Shown in pieces: positions 26,589-35,900 of a stretch of DNA of 64,000 bases. The stretch is from JAMQPK01 sp035937795. Lineage in GTDB: Bacteria > Acidobacteriota > Vicinamibacteria > Vicinamibacterales > JAMQPK01. The notes below the pieces were generated by a model that did not search any database, was not told the DNA's origin, and saw only the letters and a program-made list of their open reading frames with translations. The position numbers and the translations under genes were made by a program. Position 1 is the first letter of the stretch. Each line of letters starts with the position of its first letter. The stretch is taken from the NCBI GenBank assembly GCA_035937795.1, contig DASZHO010000069.1:12793-76792 (forward strand), in the 5' to 3' direction.

Positions 26589-27893
26589 TCACTTCTCGAC
26601 AACGAAGCGGCGCGCCTTCATCTCGAAGCGAGGCAGCGTCCCTGTACGCACGAGCTGTACGTTGGCGGTCAGCCCAAGCGCTTGTCGCAACGCCAACCCC
26701 ACGGCATCGCTCACGGCGCTGGCTTCTCCACGGTTGGGCGCGAGCTCCACCTCAATCGACAATGCGCGCAACGGCGACGGGGCTGTCACGGTCGCCCGAT
26801 ATTCGACGACCTCATCAAAGCGTCGCATGACGTCCTCGATCGCACCAGGGTAAAGGTTCACGCCGCGCACGTTGATCATGTCATCGGTGCGCGCCAGGAT
26901 TCCCCCCTCGAGACGCGCCAGCGTCCGACCGCACGCGCACTGTTCTGTCCGTCTCACGACGATATCACCGGTGCGATAACGAATAACCGGGCTCGCGGTG
27001 CGCCCAAGGTTCGTGACGACCAGTTCGCCTCGCTCCCCATCAGGCACCGGCCGCTCTGCCCCGGGCTCCAGCACCTCGCAGATATATTCGCACTCGTTGA
27101 GATGGAGCGATCCGGGCTCCTCCCAGCACTCAAAGCTGACCGGCCCGACCTCGGTGAGGCCGTGATGATCGATCACGCGGGCGCCCCAGGCCCGCTCGAT
27201 GCGCTCACGCGTCGATGGAATGTGACCTCCCGGTTCTCCTGCCACGATGAGGACCCGGACGGAACTCTTCGAAAGGTCGGGCTTGCCCTTCCTGGCATCG
27301 GCCGCAACCTCGACGAGGCGCAATGCGTACGTCGGGGTGCAGCACAGAACGGTCGGCGCGACCGCGTCGATCAACATCAGTCGAGCCTGGCTGGACATCC
27401 CGCCGGCCGGAATGCAATGAGCACCGATCTGACATCCCGCTTCGAATGCGGTCCAGAATCCGAGGAAGGGGCCGAAAGAAAACGTGAAGAGAATCCGATC
27501 GGTCGCGCCCACCCGCGCCCCGCGGTAGACCGCCTTCCAGCAGTCCAGCATCCATTGCCAGCTCTCATTGGTATCGAGCCAGCGCAACGGATCGCCGGTC
27601 GTCGCTGACGTCTGGTTGTAGCGGGTGTATCGATCGACGGATTCGGTGAGCACGGTGCCCCATGGCGGATGCTCGCGTTGATCGGCGACGAGCTCGGCTT
27701 TTGTCGTCAGCGGCAATTCATGAAGGTCAGCGGGCAGGCGCAACCGCTCGATGGCAACCCCGGCGTTCAGTAGCTTGCGCGTATAGAAAACGTTTCGTCG
27801 CCGGATGGCGGTCACGAGATCGGTGAGCCGGCGGCCTTGCAGTTCGGCGAGCGTCGTTCTATCGCTCCGCTCGGCCTCGATGGTCCGCGTCAC
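26589..27893 (-). CDS. Phenylacetate-CoA-ligase-type AMP-forming enzyme
   Basis: A 434-residue protein. The GTG at 27893 overlaps the thioesterase stop as GTGA. Adenylate-forming motifs of the PaaK branch: TSATTGDPL (P-loop equivalent), DHHGLTEVGP, SPVIRYRTGDIV, a CACGRTL cysteine cluster, and the C-terminal RTDDMINVRGVNLYPGAIED. It should activate an aromatic or other carboxylic acid as an adenylate and pass it to CoA (or a carrier protein). With a DUF98 chorismate-lyase-like gene four genes away, 4-hydroxybenzoate is a plausible substrate; this is inference. Length fits PaaK enzymes (about 430-440). Confidence 0.87.
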   Translation of the reverse strand: MTRTIEAERSDRTTLAELQGRRLTDLVTAIRRRNVFYTRKLLNAGVAIERLRLPADLHELPLTTKAELVADQREHPPWGTVLTESVDRYTRYNQTSATTGDPLRWLDTNESWQWMLDCWKAVYRGARVGATDRILFTFSFGPFLGFWTAFEAGCQIGAHCIPAGGMSSQARLMLIDAVAPTVLCCTPTYALRLVEVAADARKGKPDLSKSSVRVLIVAGEPGGHIPSTRERIERAWGARVIDHHGLTEVGPVSFECWEEPGSLHLNECEYICEVLEPGAERPVPDGERGELVVTNLGRTASPVIRYRTGDIVVRRTEQCACGRTLARLEGGILARTDDMINVRGVNLYPGAIEDVMRRFDEVVEYRATVTAPSPLRALSIEVELAPNRGEASAVSDAVGLALRQALGLTANVQLVRTGTLPRFEMKARRFVVEK

Positions 27894-28315
27894 GGCCGCT
27901 CCGGCTCTTCCGGCGCGGCTTGAAAACGGGCGGCGATCTCGGGAGGGATGCTGATCGATTTCAACGGTTGGTGGCGTTTGCTCACGCACGTGATGGTCAT
28001 GGTGCCGCTGGCGATCTCCGTGTCGCCCTTCGTGATCAGGCAGAGGTACCGCATCGTCTTTTCGGCGATCGCCACAATACGAATCAGCACGTCGAACTCG
28101 TCCTCGAAGCGCAGCGGCCGGTGGAAGTCGAACGACGCCGCCACACGGGGCCAGCCAATCTCCGCGTCGATCGGCGCGATGCTCAGCCCGGCCGCGCGCC
28201 AGAGCGCGTGCTCGGCTTCCTCCATGTACCGGAAGAAGCAGCTGAAGTGCACGATGCCCGCGGCGTCGGTCTCGTAGAACTGAACGCGTCGCCTCAGCCG
28301 ATGTTCGCTAACCAC
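27890..28315 (-). CDS. Hotdog-fold acyl-CoA thioesterase (4HBT/YbgC-like)
   Basis: A 141-residue protein. The GTG at 28315 is chosen since AAGGAG lies 7 nt upstream and the N-terminal extension would be shadow of the antiporter. The motif FYETDAAGIVHFSCFFRYME contains the catalytic Asp of the 4-hydroxybenzoyl-CoA thioesterase family, followed by the long central helix. It hydrolyses acyl-CoA or aroyl-CoA thioesters in the cytoplasm. It overlaps the antiporter gene upstream by 22 nt and the ligase downstream by 4 nt. A ligase and thioesterase that are translationally coupled suggest making and releasing the same acyl-CoA. Confidence 0.87.
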   Translation of the reverse strand: MVSEHRLRRRVQFYETDAAGIVHFSCFFRYMEEAEHALWRAAGLSIAPIDAEIGWPRVAASFDFHRPLRFEDEFDVLIRIVAIAEKTMRYLCLITKGDTEIASGTMTITCVSKRHQPLKSISIPPEIAARFQAAPEEPERP

Positions 28316-29709
28316 GAATCGCTCCTTGCCTCCACCATCTTCTGTCGATGCACGAGCTGCACGACCGGCGTCGTCGCCAGAGTTGTCACGAGCGCCATGA
28401 TCACCAGCATCGCGAAGAGCGTTGGTGAGATCACGCCCAGATCGAGGCCGACATTGAGTACGATGAGCTCCATGAGGCCACGTGTGTTCATCAGAATGCC
28501 CAGCGTGCTCGCCTGCCGCCAGTTCAATCCTGTCAAGCGGGCAGCCGCCAGCGTCCCTCCGAATTTCCCGAGCGTAGCCACCACGACGATCATGCCGCAC
28601 ACCAGCCACTGATCGTACCCTGCCAGCAGATCGATCCGGGTTCTCATGCCTGTGATGGCGAAAAAGGCCGGCAGCAGGAGGATCGTCACAAAATCCTGCA
28701 ACCGCTGGATCAGGGCGCGGGCGAGCGCGCTGTCGTGAGGCACGATGACCCCGAACAGAAATGCCCCGAAGATTGCGTGTACACCGATCAGTTCAGTCGT
28801 CACAGCGGACAACAGCACACACAGCAGCACAAACGCAATCGCACCGCTCGTCGGGGGTGTGTCGCGCGCTCGATCGACGAGCCGGACGGCCAGAGGCCGG
28901 ATGAAGATGAACATGCACGCGATAAATCCCGCCGTCAGGACTGCAACGACCAACGCCCCCGCTCCCCTGGCCTGAGCGACTCCGCTCACAAACGCCAGCA
29001 GACACCATGCCGTCACATCGTCTGCGGCTGCACAGGCCAACGCCACGGCGCCGAACTCCGTTTGTGCCATCCCGCGATCCGCCAGGATGCGCGCGAGCAC
29101 CGGGAACGCCGTCACCGACAGGGCGACCCCCATGAACAGGGCGAAGCTCGTAAACGAGACGTCGCTCGTCGACAGTCGAGGATAGAGATACAGCGCCATC
29201 GTCGATCCGAGGAGAAATGGCACGACGATGCTGGCATGCGATGTGGCGACCGCGGCTGAAGCGCGGCGACGCAGGAGGGCAACGTTCAAGTCGAGACCGA
29301 CGAGAAACATGTAGAAGGCGACGCCGATTTGCGCGACGAGCCCGAGGTACGGGGCAACCTCCACCGGCAGGATGTAGGCTGACACGCTTGGAGCGACGCG
29401 GCCGAGAAGTGAGGGACCGAGCAGAATGCCGGCCACGACTTCGCCGATCACCACAGGCTGGCCGAGAAGTCCCAGCAGCAGGCCAGTCGATCGACCCGCC
29501 ACAAGCACTGCCGCCAGCGCCAGTAATACGTGGAAGAGAGTGTCCGGCGTGGCTGTCGCGGCCGAACCGCCCGAGGTGCCGCCCGCTGCAGGCGGCGGCG
29601 CAGGCAAGCCCTCTCCGTACCCGCGGATCAGCAGAAACAACCCGATGGTGCCGAGCACCATGCCGGCGTAAAGCGCTGCGGTCCAGAGCCTTGATGACGA
29701 TCGAGTCAT
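28294..29709 (-). CDS. Cation/proton antiporter, CPA2 family
   Basis: A 471-residue membrane protein with about 12-13 helices. Family blocks: QPVVIGEVVAGILLGPSLLG in the second helix pair, then GVALSVTAFPVLARIL, and ACAAADDVTAWCLLA, where the Asp-Asp pair forms the ion-binding site of electrogenic exchangers. It exchanges Na+ or K+ for H+ across the inner membrane. A Pro/Ala/Gly stretch (about 36-54) sits in a first loop. There is no C-terminal NAD-binding (TrkA-N) domain as in KefB, so it is a short form. Position in the middle of the aromatic run suggests the pathway's transport or pH balance, with no direct proof. Confidence 0.85.
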   Translation of the reverse strand: MTRSSSRLWTAALYAGMVLGTIGLFLLIRGYGEGLPAPPPAAGGTSGGSAATATPDTLFHVLLALAAVLVAGRSTGLLLGLLGQPVVIGEVVAGILLGPSLLGRVAPSVSAYILPVEVAPYLGLVAQIGVAFYMFLVGLDLNVALLRRRASAAVATSHASIVVPFLLGSTMALYLYPRLSTSDVSFTSFALFMGVALSVTAFPVLARILADRGMAQTEFGAVALACAAADDVTAWCLLAFVSGVAQARGAGALVVAVLTAGFIACMFIFIRPLAVRLVDRARDTPPTSGAIAFVLLCVLLSAVTTELIGVHAIFGAFLFGVIVPHDSALARALIQRLQDFVTILLLPAFFAITGMRTRIDLLAGYDQWLVCGMIVVVATLGKFGGTLAAARLTGLNWRQASTLGILMNTRGLMELIVLNVGLDLGVISPTLFAMLVIMALVTTLATTPVVQLVHRQKMVEARSDSWLANIG

Positions 29710-29751
29710 GCTCAGTCGTGACAGCCGGTATCGAGCTCGCGAGAACGGAGA

Positions 29752-30339
29752 TCAGACGAGGGGAAGAACTTCGACGATGTCGCCGATTTTGGAGCCTTCA
29801 TGGATCATCTCGGTACGCCGTCCGTAAAGCGTGCGCGGCCTCCTCATCCAGAACACGCCCATCATCTCCGAATTCGGAGTCACGGCCAGAAACGCTTTCG
29901 GCCGGCTCTCATATTGAACGCCGCCGTTGCGAAGGAGACGTCCGAGCGGGATCTCGTTCTCGAGAATCTGTCGACGAATGCGTTCGCTGAAGGCGTCCAC
30001 CAGGATCCGGATCGCGCCCATCTCGACCGGCCGTCCCGTGGATTCCTGGACGAGCAGCACCCGGCGGAAGTACCAACGCCGGTCGAGAAACGTCGAAAGC
30101 GGACGAAGCAAGACGCGCCCACCGAAGTACCGTTCGAGCGTCAGTGTCATATCGTTCGCGTGCACGAGCAGCGATCGGTACGGCAGGGGAATGTCGTGAG
30201 GCTCGATCGCTTTCACGCCGGGCGATCGAACGCCGGCCCGCGCATAGACGGAATCGAGCGGAAACAGGATGCCGTTCCGGGAGGGCCGCGCACGAGGTCT
30301 GCCCGTGGTGGAGGAAACTGCTCGACGCGATGCGCTCAT
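29752..30339 (-). CDS. DUF98 family chorismate lyase-like protein
   Basis: A 195-residue protein. Blocks LPYRSLLVHANDMTLTLERY, then RVLLVQESTGRPVEMGAIRI, then ENEIPLGRLL fit the DUF98 (PF01947) family, a chorismate lyase-like fold whose mycobacterial member Rv2949c converts chorismate to 4-hydroxybenzoate and pyruvate. The catalytic environment cannot be checked by eye, so activity is inferred from family. It starts 14 nt after the radical SAM gene ends and belongs to the same minus-strand run. It would provide the aromatic acid for the ligase at 26589. No ubiquinone pathway genes lie nearby, which argues against a UbiC role. Confidence 0.7.
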   Translation of the reverse strand: MSASRRAVSSTTGRPRARPSRNGILFPLDSVYARAGVRSPGVKAIEPHDIPLPYRSLLVHANDMTLTLERYFGGRVLLRPLSTFLDRRWYFRRVLLVQESTGRPVEMGAIRILVDAFSERIRRQILENEIPLGRLLRNGGVQYESRPKAFLAVTPNSEMMGVFWMRRPRTLYGRRTEMIHEGSKIGDIVEVLPLV

Positions 30340-30353
30340 CGGATGACAGGAGG

Positions 30354-31685
30354 TTAGGTGTACCGGATTCCCGCGTGCCGCGGCTGGAAAAATCGACGTA
30401 GCAGCGAATCGACGCGCAGTAATCCCTCTCGCGTCAACGCCACGAGGTCTTCACTTGCCTCGGCCAGATAGCCCTGTTCGGAAAGGGCGGCCAGAGGTTC
30501 GCGGAATCGGTCGAGAATCCTGATGCCGTATTTCTCCAGAAAGTACGTCGGACGGATTCGTCCCAGCTTCAGCTGCAGTACCAGCTCTCGAATGAGCCGC
30601 TCGTCGGAATCAGGACGGTACGCGCGGCTCAACGGAAGCGCTCCCCGGCCGATGCCGGCGCTGTAGTCTTCCCACGTGTCGAGATTCTGCAGGTGCACTC
30701 CGTTGATGTGCCCGAACGATGCGACGCCCAGGCCGGCCAGATCGGCGCCCTGCCACAGCCGATCGCGATAGATGAATCGCGTCCGGCCAGGATCCTTGAC
30801 CGCCGTGTATGCGCTGCCGACCGTGTACCCCCCTCGCTCGAGCGCGTTGAACGCTTCATCAACCCAGCGCCGCTTGGTCGACCAGCTCGCCACCTGCTCG
30901 CTGAATCGGCCCGTTCCCTTGAGCACATCCGAACTGATCGTCGTATTGAACGGCAGCTCCATCTGGTAGACGGTCACGCTGTCGGGTTCGAGCTCGAGCG
31001 TTTTCTCGATGCAGAGCCGCCAGTTGTCATCTGTTTCGCCGAGCATGCCCGCGATGAGATCGATGTTGATCTGTGGAAACCCCAGCGACTGCGCAAACCG
31101 ATACGCGCGAAAAATCTCGGGCGAGCGGTGGGCGCGGCCGTTCGCCTCGAGAATGTGATCGTCAAAATTCTCGACGCCCAGGCTCAGGCGCGTGACACCG
31201 AGTCCGCGAATCGCCGCCAGCTTGCTCTCGGTGAGCGTGCCGGGCTCGCACTCGAACGTGATCTCCTCGGCGTCGCGCCAACTGCTGACCGCGTCCAGGC
31301 GGCGCACGAGTCGCTCGAGCTGGCGCACCGAAAGGAACGACGGCGTGCCGCCCCCAAAATAGACGAAATTGAGCGTCCGCCCGGCGATGGCCGGATACGT
31401 GTTGTACAGCTCCCACTCGCGAGCCATCACGTCGAGATAATCTTCGATCTCGCGGGCGGTCTTGTCCGTGTACACGCGGAAATAGCAGAAGTGGCAGCGC
31501 TTGCGGCAGAACGGAACGTGAAGGTACAAGCCGAGCGGAACGGGAGCCGGAGCCTCGGCAAGCGCCTCCAGCGCGTCGCCTTTGACGGCCTCACGCGTCC
31601 ACACCGAAAACGGTGGATAGTTCGCGACGAAGTAACTGCCGATTTCGGTGTCGTCGACGAGGGTGCCCTGAACCGCTTCGCTCAT
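30354..31685 (-). CDS. HemN/HemW-like radical SAM enzyme (coproporphyrinogen oxidase family)
   Basis: A 443-residue protein. The radical SAM cluster motif is C-x3-C-x2-C at Cys 60, 64 and 67 (PFCRKRCHFCYF). YFGGGTPS, ECEPGTLT and NIDLIAGMLGETDDNW are the SAM-binding and barrel blocks of the HemN/HemW family, and a HemN C-terminal winged-helix-like region follows (about 360-440). Many relatives are not heme enzymes; class C radical SAM methyltransferases, cyclopropanases and heme chaperones share this layout. No other heme gene is present, while chorismate and acyl-CoA enzymes are next door, so a natural-product modification is favoured over heme synthesis. That is inference. Confidence 0.82.
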   Translation of the reverse strand: MSEAVQGTLVDDTEIGSYFVANYPPFSVWTREAVKGDALEALAEAPAPVPLGLYLHVPFCRKRCHFCYFRVYTDKTAREIEDYLDVMAREWELYNTYPAIAGRTLNFVYFGGGTPSFLSVRQLERLVRRLDAVSSWRDAEEITFECEPGTLTESKLAAIRGLGVTRLSLGVENFDDHILEANGRAHRSPEIFRAYRFAQSLGFPQINIDLIAGMLGETDDNWRLCIEKTLELEPDSVTVYQMELPFNTTISSDVLKGTGRFSEQVASWSTKRRWVDEAFNALERGGYTVGSAYTAVKDPGRTRFIYRDRLWQGADLAGLGVASFGHINGVHLQNLDTWEDYSAGIGRGALPLSRAYRPDSDERLIRELVLQLKLGRIRPTYFLEKYGIRILDRFREPLAALSEQGYLAEASEDLVALTREGLLRVDSLLRRFFQPRHAGIRYT

Positions 31686-31709
31686 CGAAGGTACTATACC
31701 GCGCTTCCT

Positions 31710-32981
31710 TCAGTTCAGGGTCCAGAGCGCGAGGGTGGAGACATCCTTGACGAAGATGCGATTCCCCGAGATGGTTGGCTGCGCCCAGGTCTCGCTGTCG
31801 GCAACTTTGTAGCGGTGCAGCAGGTCGAAGGCGGTCCTGCTGCTGCGCGCGACAATCAGCTCGCCATCATCCTGGAGGCTGAACAATACGTCACCGGCTT
31901 TGACGATAGCCGCATTCCCGGCCTGACGCCCTTCGGAGGTCCACAAGGTTTTTCCCGTCTTTGCGTCGACGCCGAAGTACTGGCCCATGGCCTTCGTCGA
32001 AAGGCCGAAGAGCATGTCGCCAACGACCACGGGGTTGCTCAGCCGAAACGGCACGTCGGCATTCTCCCAGGCGTCCTCGGCGATCCACTGGTTGTTGCGC
32101 TTCGTCAGCGTAAACGCGACGGCTGGCCCGCCATTCGACACGATGAGCGTTTGCCCGTAGAGGATTGGCGTGGCCGCGTTGGTGACGCTCGAGTTCACGA
32201 ATGGACGTTCCCAGACGAGCGACCCAGTGGCGGCATCGACGCCAACGAGCTTTGTCTGCGTGAGTGTGACGATCTGCCGTGCGTCGCCCAGATCCACCAG
32301 GATTGGCGATCCGTAGCCAGGGCCGTCGCCGTTCCAGCTCCACTTCGTCGCGCCGGTGTTGAGGTCAAACGCGGTCAGCGCTCCCTGGTTGTTACCTCCG
32401 ACATGAAAGATGACCATTCCGCGATCGACAAGCGGCGAGAAGGCATGGGTGGTGTACATCGGCACCACATCTGAACCTGGTTTCTGCCAGAGTTGCTTGC
32501 CGGTGGCCGCATCGAACGCCGTGACGATACCAGTCATCCCGATGGCATAGAGCCTGCCGTTTGCAAACACCGGCGTCGATTTCGGCCCGGGGCCGTGTCT
32601 CGACGCGGCGCTCTGCATCGTGAATGCGGCCCGATAGCCAGTCTGCCAGAGTATTTTTCCGGTCGCCGTATCCAGGGCAGTCATCACCTCGTTTTCACCC
32701 TGCCGCGAGAAGACGTAGACGCTGTTGCCCACGAGAAGGGGCGTGGCGTACCCGAGTCCGATCTCGACCTTCCAGCGTCGCGTGAGCGTTTCCGGCCAGG
32801 CTTTCGGCTCCACAAAGGACGCGGCAGAGCCGTCGCGGTTCGGTCCGCGCCACTGCGGATAGTCCAGCGACACGCTTTGGCCGGCTATCCCGGCTGAAAG
32901 TCCCGCGACGACCACGACTGCCACCCACGCGCGGCTGCCGCGCGTGGGTCCCGGCGTCAATGCATTGAAATTTCGTGTCAT
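31710..32981 (-). CDS. Secreted PQQ-like (BamB-type) beta-propeller protein 5
   Basis: A 423-residue protein. The ATG at 32981 is used because AGAGGA precedes it and a signal peptide (WVAVVVVAGLSAGIAGQ) follows within 35 residues. The mature start is YPQWRGPNRDGSAASF. Blades include LDTATGKILWQT, FDAATGKQLWQK and VDAATGSLVWER. The C-terminus IFVKDVSTLALWTLN lies between the two subfamilies. It starts 16 nt after the ABC permease stop and ends 24 nt before the radical SAM start. A periplasmic partner of the neighbouring exporter is possible. Confidence 0.85.
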   Translation of the reverse strand: MTRNFNALTPGPTRGSRAWVAVVVVAGLSAGIAGQSVSLDYPQWRGPNRDGSAASFVEPKAWPETLTRRWKVEIGLGYATPLLVGNSVYVFSRQGENEVMTALDTATGKILWQTGYRAAFTMQSAASRHGPGPKSTPVFANGRLYAIGMTGIVTAFDAATGKQLWQKPGSDVVPMYTTHAFSPLVDRGMVIFHVGGNNQGALTAFDLNTGATKWSWNGDGPGYGSPILVDLGDARQIVTLTQTKLVGVDAATGSLVWERPFVNSSVTNAATPILYGQTLIVSNGGPAVAFTLTKRNNQWIAEDAWENADVPFRLSNPVVVGDMLFGLSTKAMGQYFGVDAKTGKTLWTSEGRQAGNAAIVKAGDVLFSLQDDGELIVARSSRTAFDLLHRYKVADSETWAQPTISGNRIFVKDVSTLALWTLN

Positions 32982-32997
32982 GGCGTCCTCTGAGAAA

Positions 32998-35900
32998 TTA
33001 CTCCACTCGAAGTGCTGGCAATGTCGGAGATCGCAGGGCCGCCGCAGTGGCGGCGAGCGACGCCAGCAGGCCGGCCGCAAGTACGCTCGTGAGCAAGAGA
33101 CTTAACGACTCCACCGGCAGCCTGCCACCACGCTGGAGAAAGACGGGTGCAACGGCCAGAAGCGCCGACAAGGTGCCGATGGCCAGACCCGCTACCAGGA
33201 GCAGGAGCGTCTCGGCAACGACCATCGCGCACAAGTGCAATGGCTCATAACCCACCACGCGCAGCACAGCCAGCTCTCGCCTGCGCTCCAGCACGTTTCG
33301 CAACAGCACCGCGCCCAGGCCAAACGTACCGAGCAACACACCGAGGCCACCAAGCGTCTGAAAAGTGGAGAGGTAAGTATATTCGACTCGATGGAACGCC
33401 GCCAGGCGCTCCCGAGTCGGGCTCACATCGATGCCGAAGTCCGCAAGGCGGGTGTCGAGGAGGTCGGACACCGCCCTCATGCGATCGGCCGGCACATCGA
33501 TGAGGAGGAATCGATAGCCCTCCTGCGAGGGAAATAATCGAACGAAGTTATCCTCCGACATCAACAGCTCACCCTGGAAGATGCTGTCCGCAAGCGCACC
33601 CACCAGACGAAGGCGCAGGGGACGATCGGCCGCCCCGGCGAGGACAAGATCCTCACCGAGCTGGAGATGAAGAACGTAGGTCATGGAATTCGCATCGGCA
33701 ACGACCGGTATCGCGCCGTCGCTGAACTGCCGGTTGAGGAGCAGCCAGGGATTGGCGTGCTCGGCCGCTGTTTCCGCGGCTGAGCTCTGAAAGCTGAAGC
33801 GGCCTTGCCGCACGAAATCCGGTGTCGGCGCCAGGATCCTCGGGTTGCTCGGCTGATACAGATTCAGGCAACTGGTATCATCGCCTGGACGCAGTCGGAA
33901 CCGGCTGAACGTCACGCCTTCCAGCCCGCCGCCGGCGCCCGTTGGGAGATTGAGCCCGTCCCTGCCTTGGCGGCTGTCAAGATCGCGGACGATCGGCAGC
34001 AGCGATTCTGCGAGCAGCATGTAGCCGCCTGTTCCGGATCGCCGGTCCAGCGACACCTGAGTGTCGTCCCGCTTGAACGCCTCCACCGCCACAATGACGA
34101 ATGTCGCGGAGGCCACCAGCGCGATGCAGAGAAGGCTCCGGCCCGGACGGCAGATCGTGTTTCGAAGGCCGAGCTCGAACACCGGCCACCAGCCATGCCC
34201 AGCGACGAGCGAGTGCTTTGCCTGACGAAGCCGGGAAGACACGAAGAACAGCGACGCGACGAGCAACAGGGCTCCCGCACCGAAGAACCCGGCCACGCGA
34301 TCGATCAGATTGGCGGACGTAGCTGCCAGCAAGAGAAGACCGACCACAGCGCAGCCTCCAGCGACGATCGATGAAGGTGACCCTCGCGCGGATGGCGCAG
34401 ATGGTACGGCCGCAGCGCGCGGCTTCAAGGCTGACAGCAGTCCTGCGCCCACCAGCAACTCGCGCGCAGACAACGCTCTGAGCGAACGCAGCGTCCACCA
34501 AAGGCACGCGAGCGCCGCGAGCTGACAGGCCATCGCTCCCAGAATCAGGGACAGCGGCGTGACGTGCAGCGTCAGCGCCCTGGTTCCGACCGCGTCAATC
34601 CACCATGTGCGCAGCCCTGTCATCATCAGCGCCCCATATCCGAGGGCGCCGGCCACGCCCAGCACGCTGCCGATGACCGACAGGACCATCGCTTCCGAAA
34701 AAAACTGCACGCGGATTCGGTTTTCGTCGAAGCCAACCGCTTGCAGGAGCCCGATCTCCTGCAGGCGCTGTTCGACGCCAAGTTTGAAAAAGAGCGCCGC
34801 CAGCAGCAACGCTGACAAGACGAGAAAGGTGCTGAAGTACGTGAAATACGCGCCGAAGTCGGTGGCACCTCGCGATGCCGCCAGATCCTCCGCGCGTACG
34901 GCCCTGACGGAAAATCCCATCAGGAGCGGATCGAGCGCAAGACGTAAGGCTTTTCCGTACGATGCCAGGCCTTCCTCGAGCCCACGATCGCCCTCGACCC
35001 GAAGGCGCAAAGATGTCAGAGACCCGTAGCGGGTTTTCCACAGCTGTTGTCCGGTTTCGAGAGGAACGAATGCTTTGGGTGTCGTTCGGTACTGGCGCCA
35101 GTACTCTTCGTCCACCGGACGAACCTGGCTGAGGTCGATCGGGAATGGCGGGTCCCAGTCGGAAAGCCGGTCGGAGTTTGTAATGCCTGGATAGTTCGGC
35201 GTCAGGTCACGGTCGGCCGCCGGACCTTCGATCGGAACGATTCCCGCAACCTGAAACGCCGCGCTCCGCGTTTCCAGCCGGCCCTCTTCTTTCCAGACGT
35301 AGTAGTCGAGCGATACCGTGGACCCCAAGCGAGCGCCGAGATTGCGCGCTGCCCAGTCGTTCAGGATGATCGGGGGGCGGGATTCGGCCGCCTCCGCTTG
35401 TCGTCCAATTCCGTCGGCAAGCTTCGGGATTCTGGATTCGGGAACGCTAATCGCGTTCAGATCGAGAGCCGTCACGACCGAGTACGGAATCCGGCGGTCG
35501 TCCAGACGGATGGCGTTCGCCAGATAGCTCAGCACGGCCGTGGCAGCCATCCCCTGCTCGGCGGCTGTCGCTCGAGCACTGGTCGCCAGGGCGTCGCTGA
35601 TGGCGGTGCTATCGCTTTCGAGCGACAGGCTCCGGTGATCCGTCAACGCTCGCAGCGTGAGGCCGAGATCCTCGAGTCGCGCCGTGTCGCGCACGAGGCG
35701 CTCGACGAGTTGACGCGATGCATCCTGCGCGTTTTCAGCCCCATCGCGCCTCGAGATCAGGATCGTATTGACCCGCCCTTGGCGCTCGAGAGCCGACTGC
35801 AATCGTCCTAACGGCACGAACACTGCGCGGACGGCTCCTTGCTGCGGGCGCAGCGAGAATTCACCGAGGTCGATCGCTGGGAGGATCTTGCGGACCGAGA

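Noticed and set aside
30354..31685. Assigning the gene as hemN or hemW
   Set aside because: The family is broad and the neighbours are not heme genes, so no gene symbol is given.
30693..32474. 593-codon plus-strand frame
   Set aside because: It lies antisense to the radical SAM and propeller genes, whose conserved motifs are clear; high GC gives long open antisense frames. Its translation is Arg/Val/Gly/Leu-rich with no family pattern.
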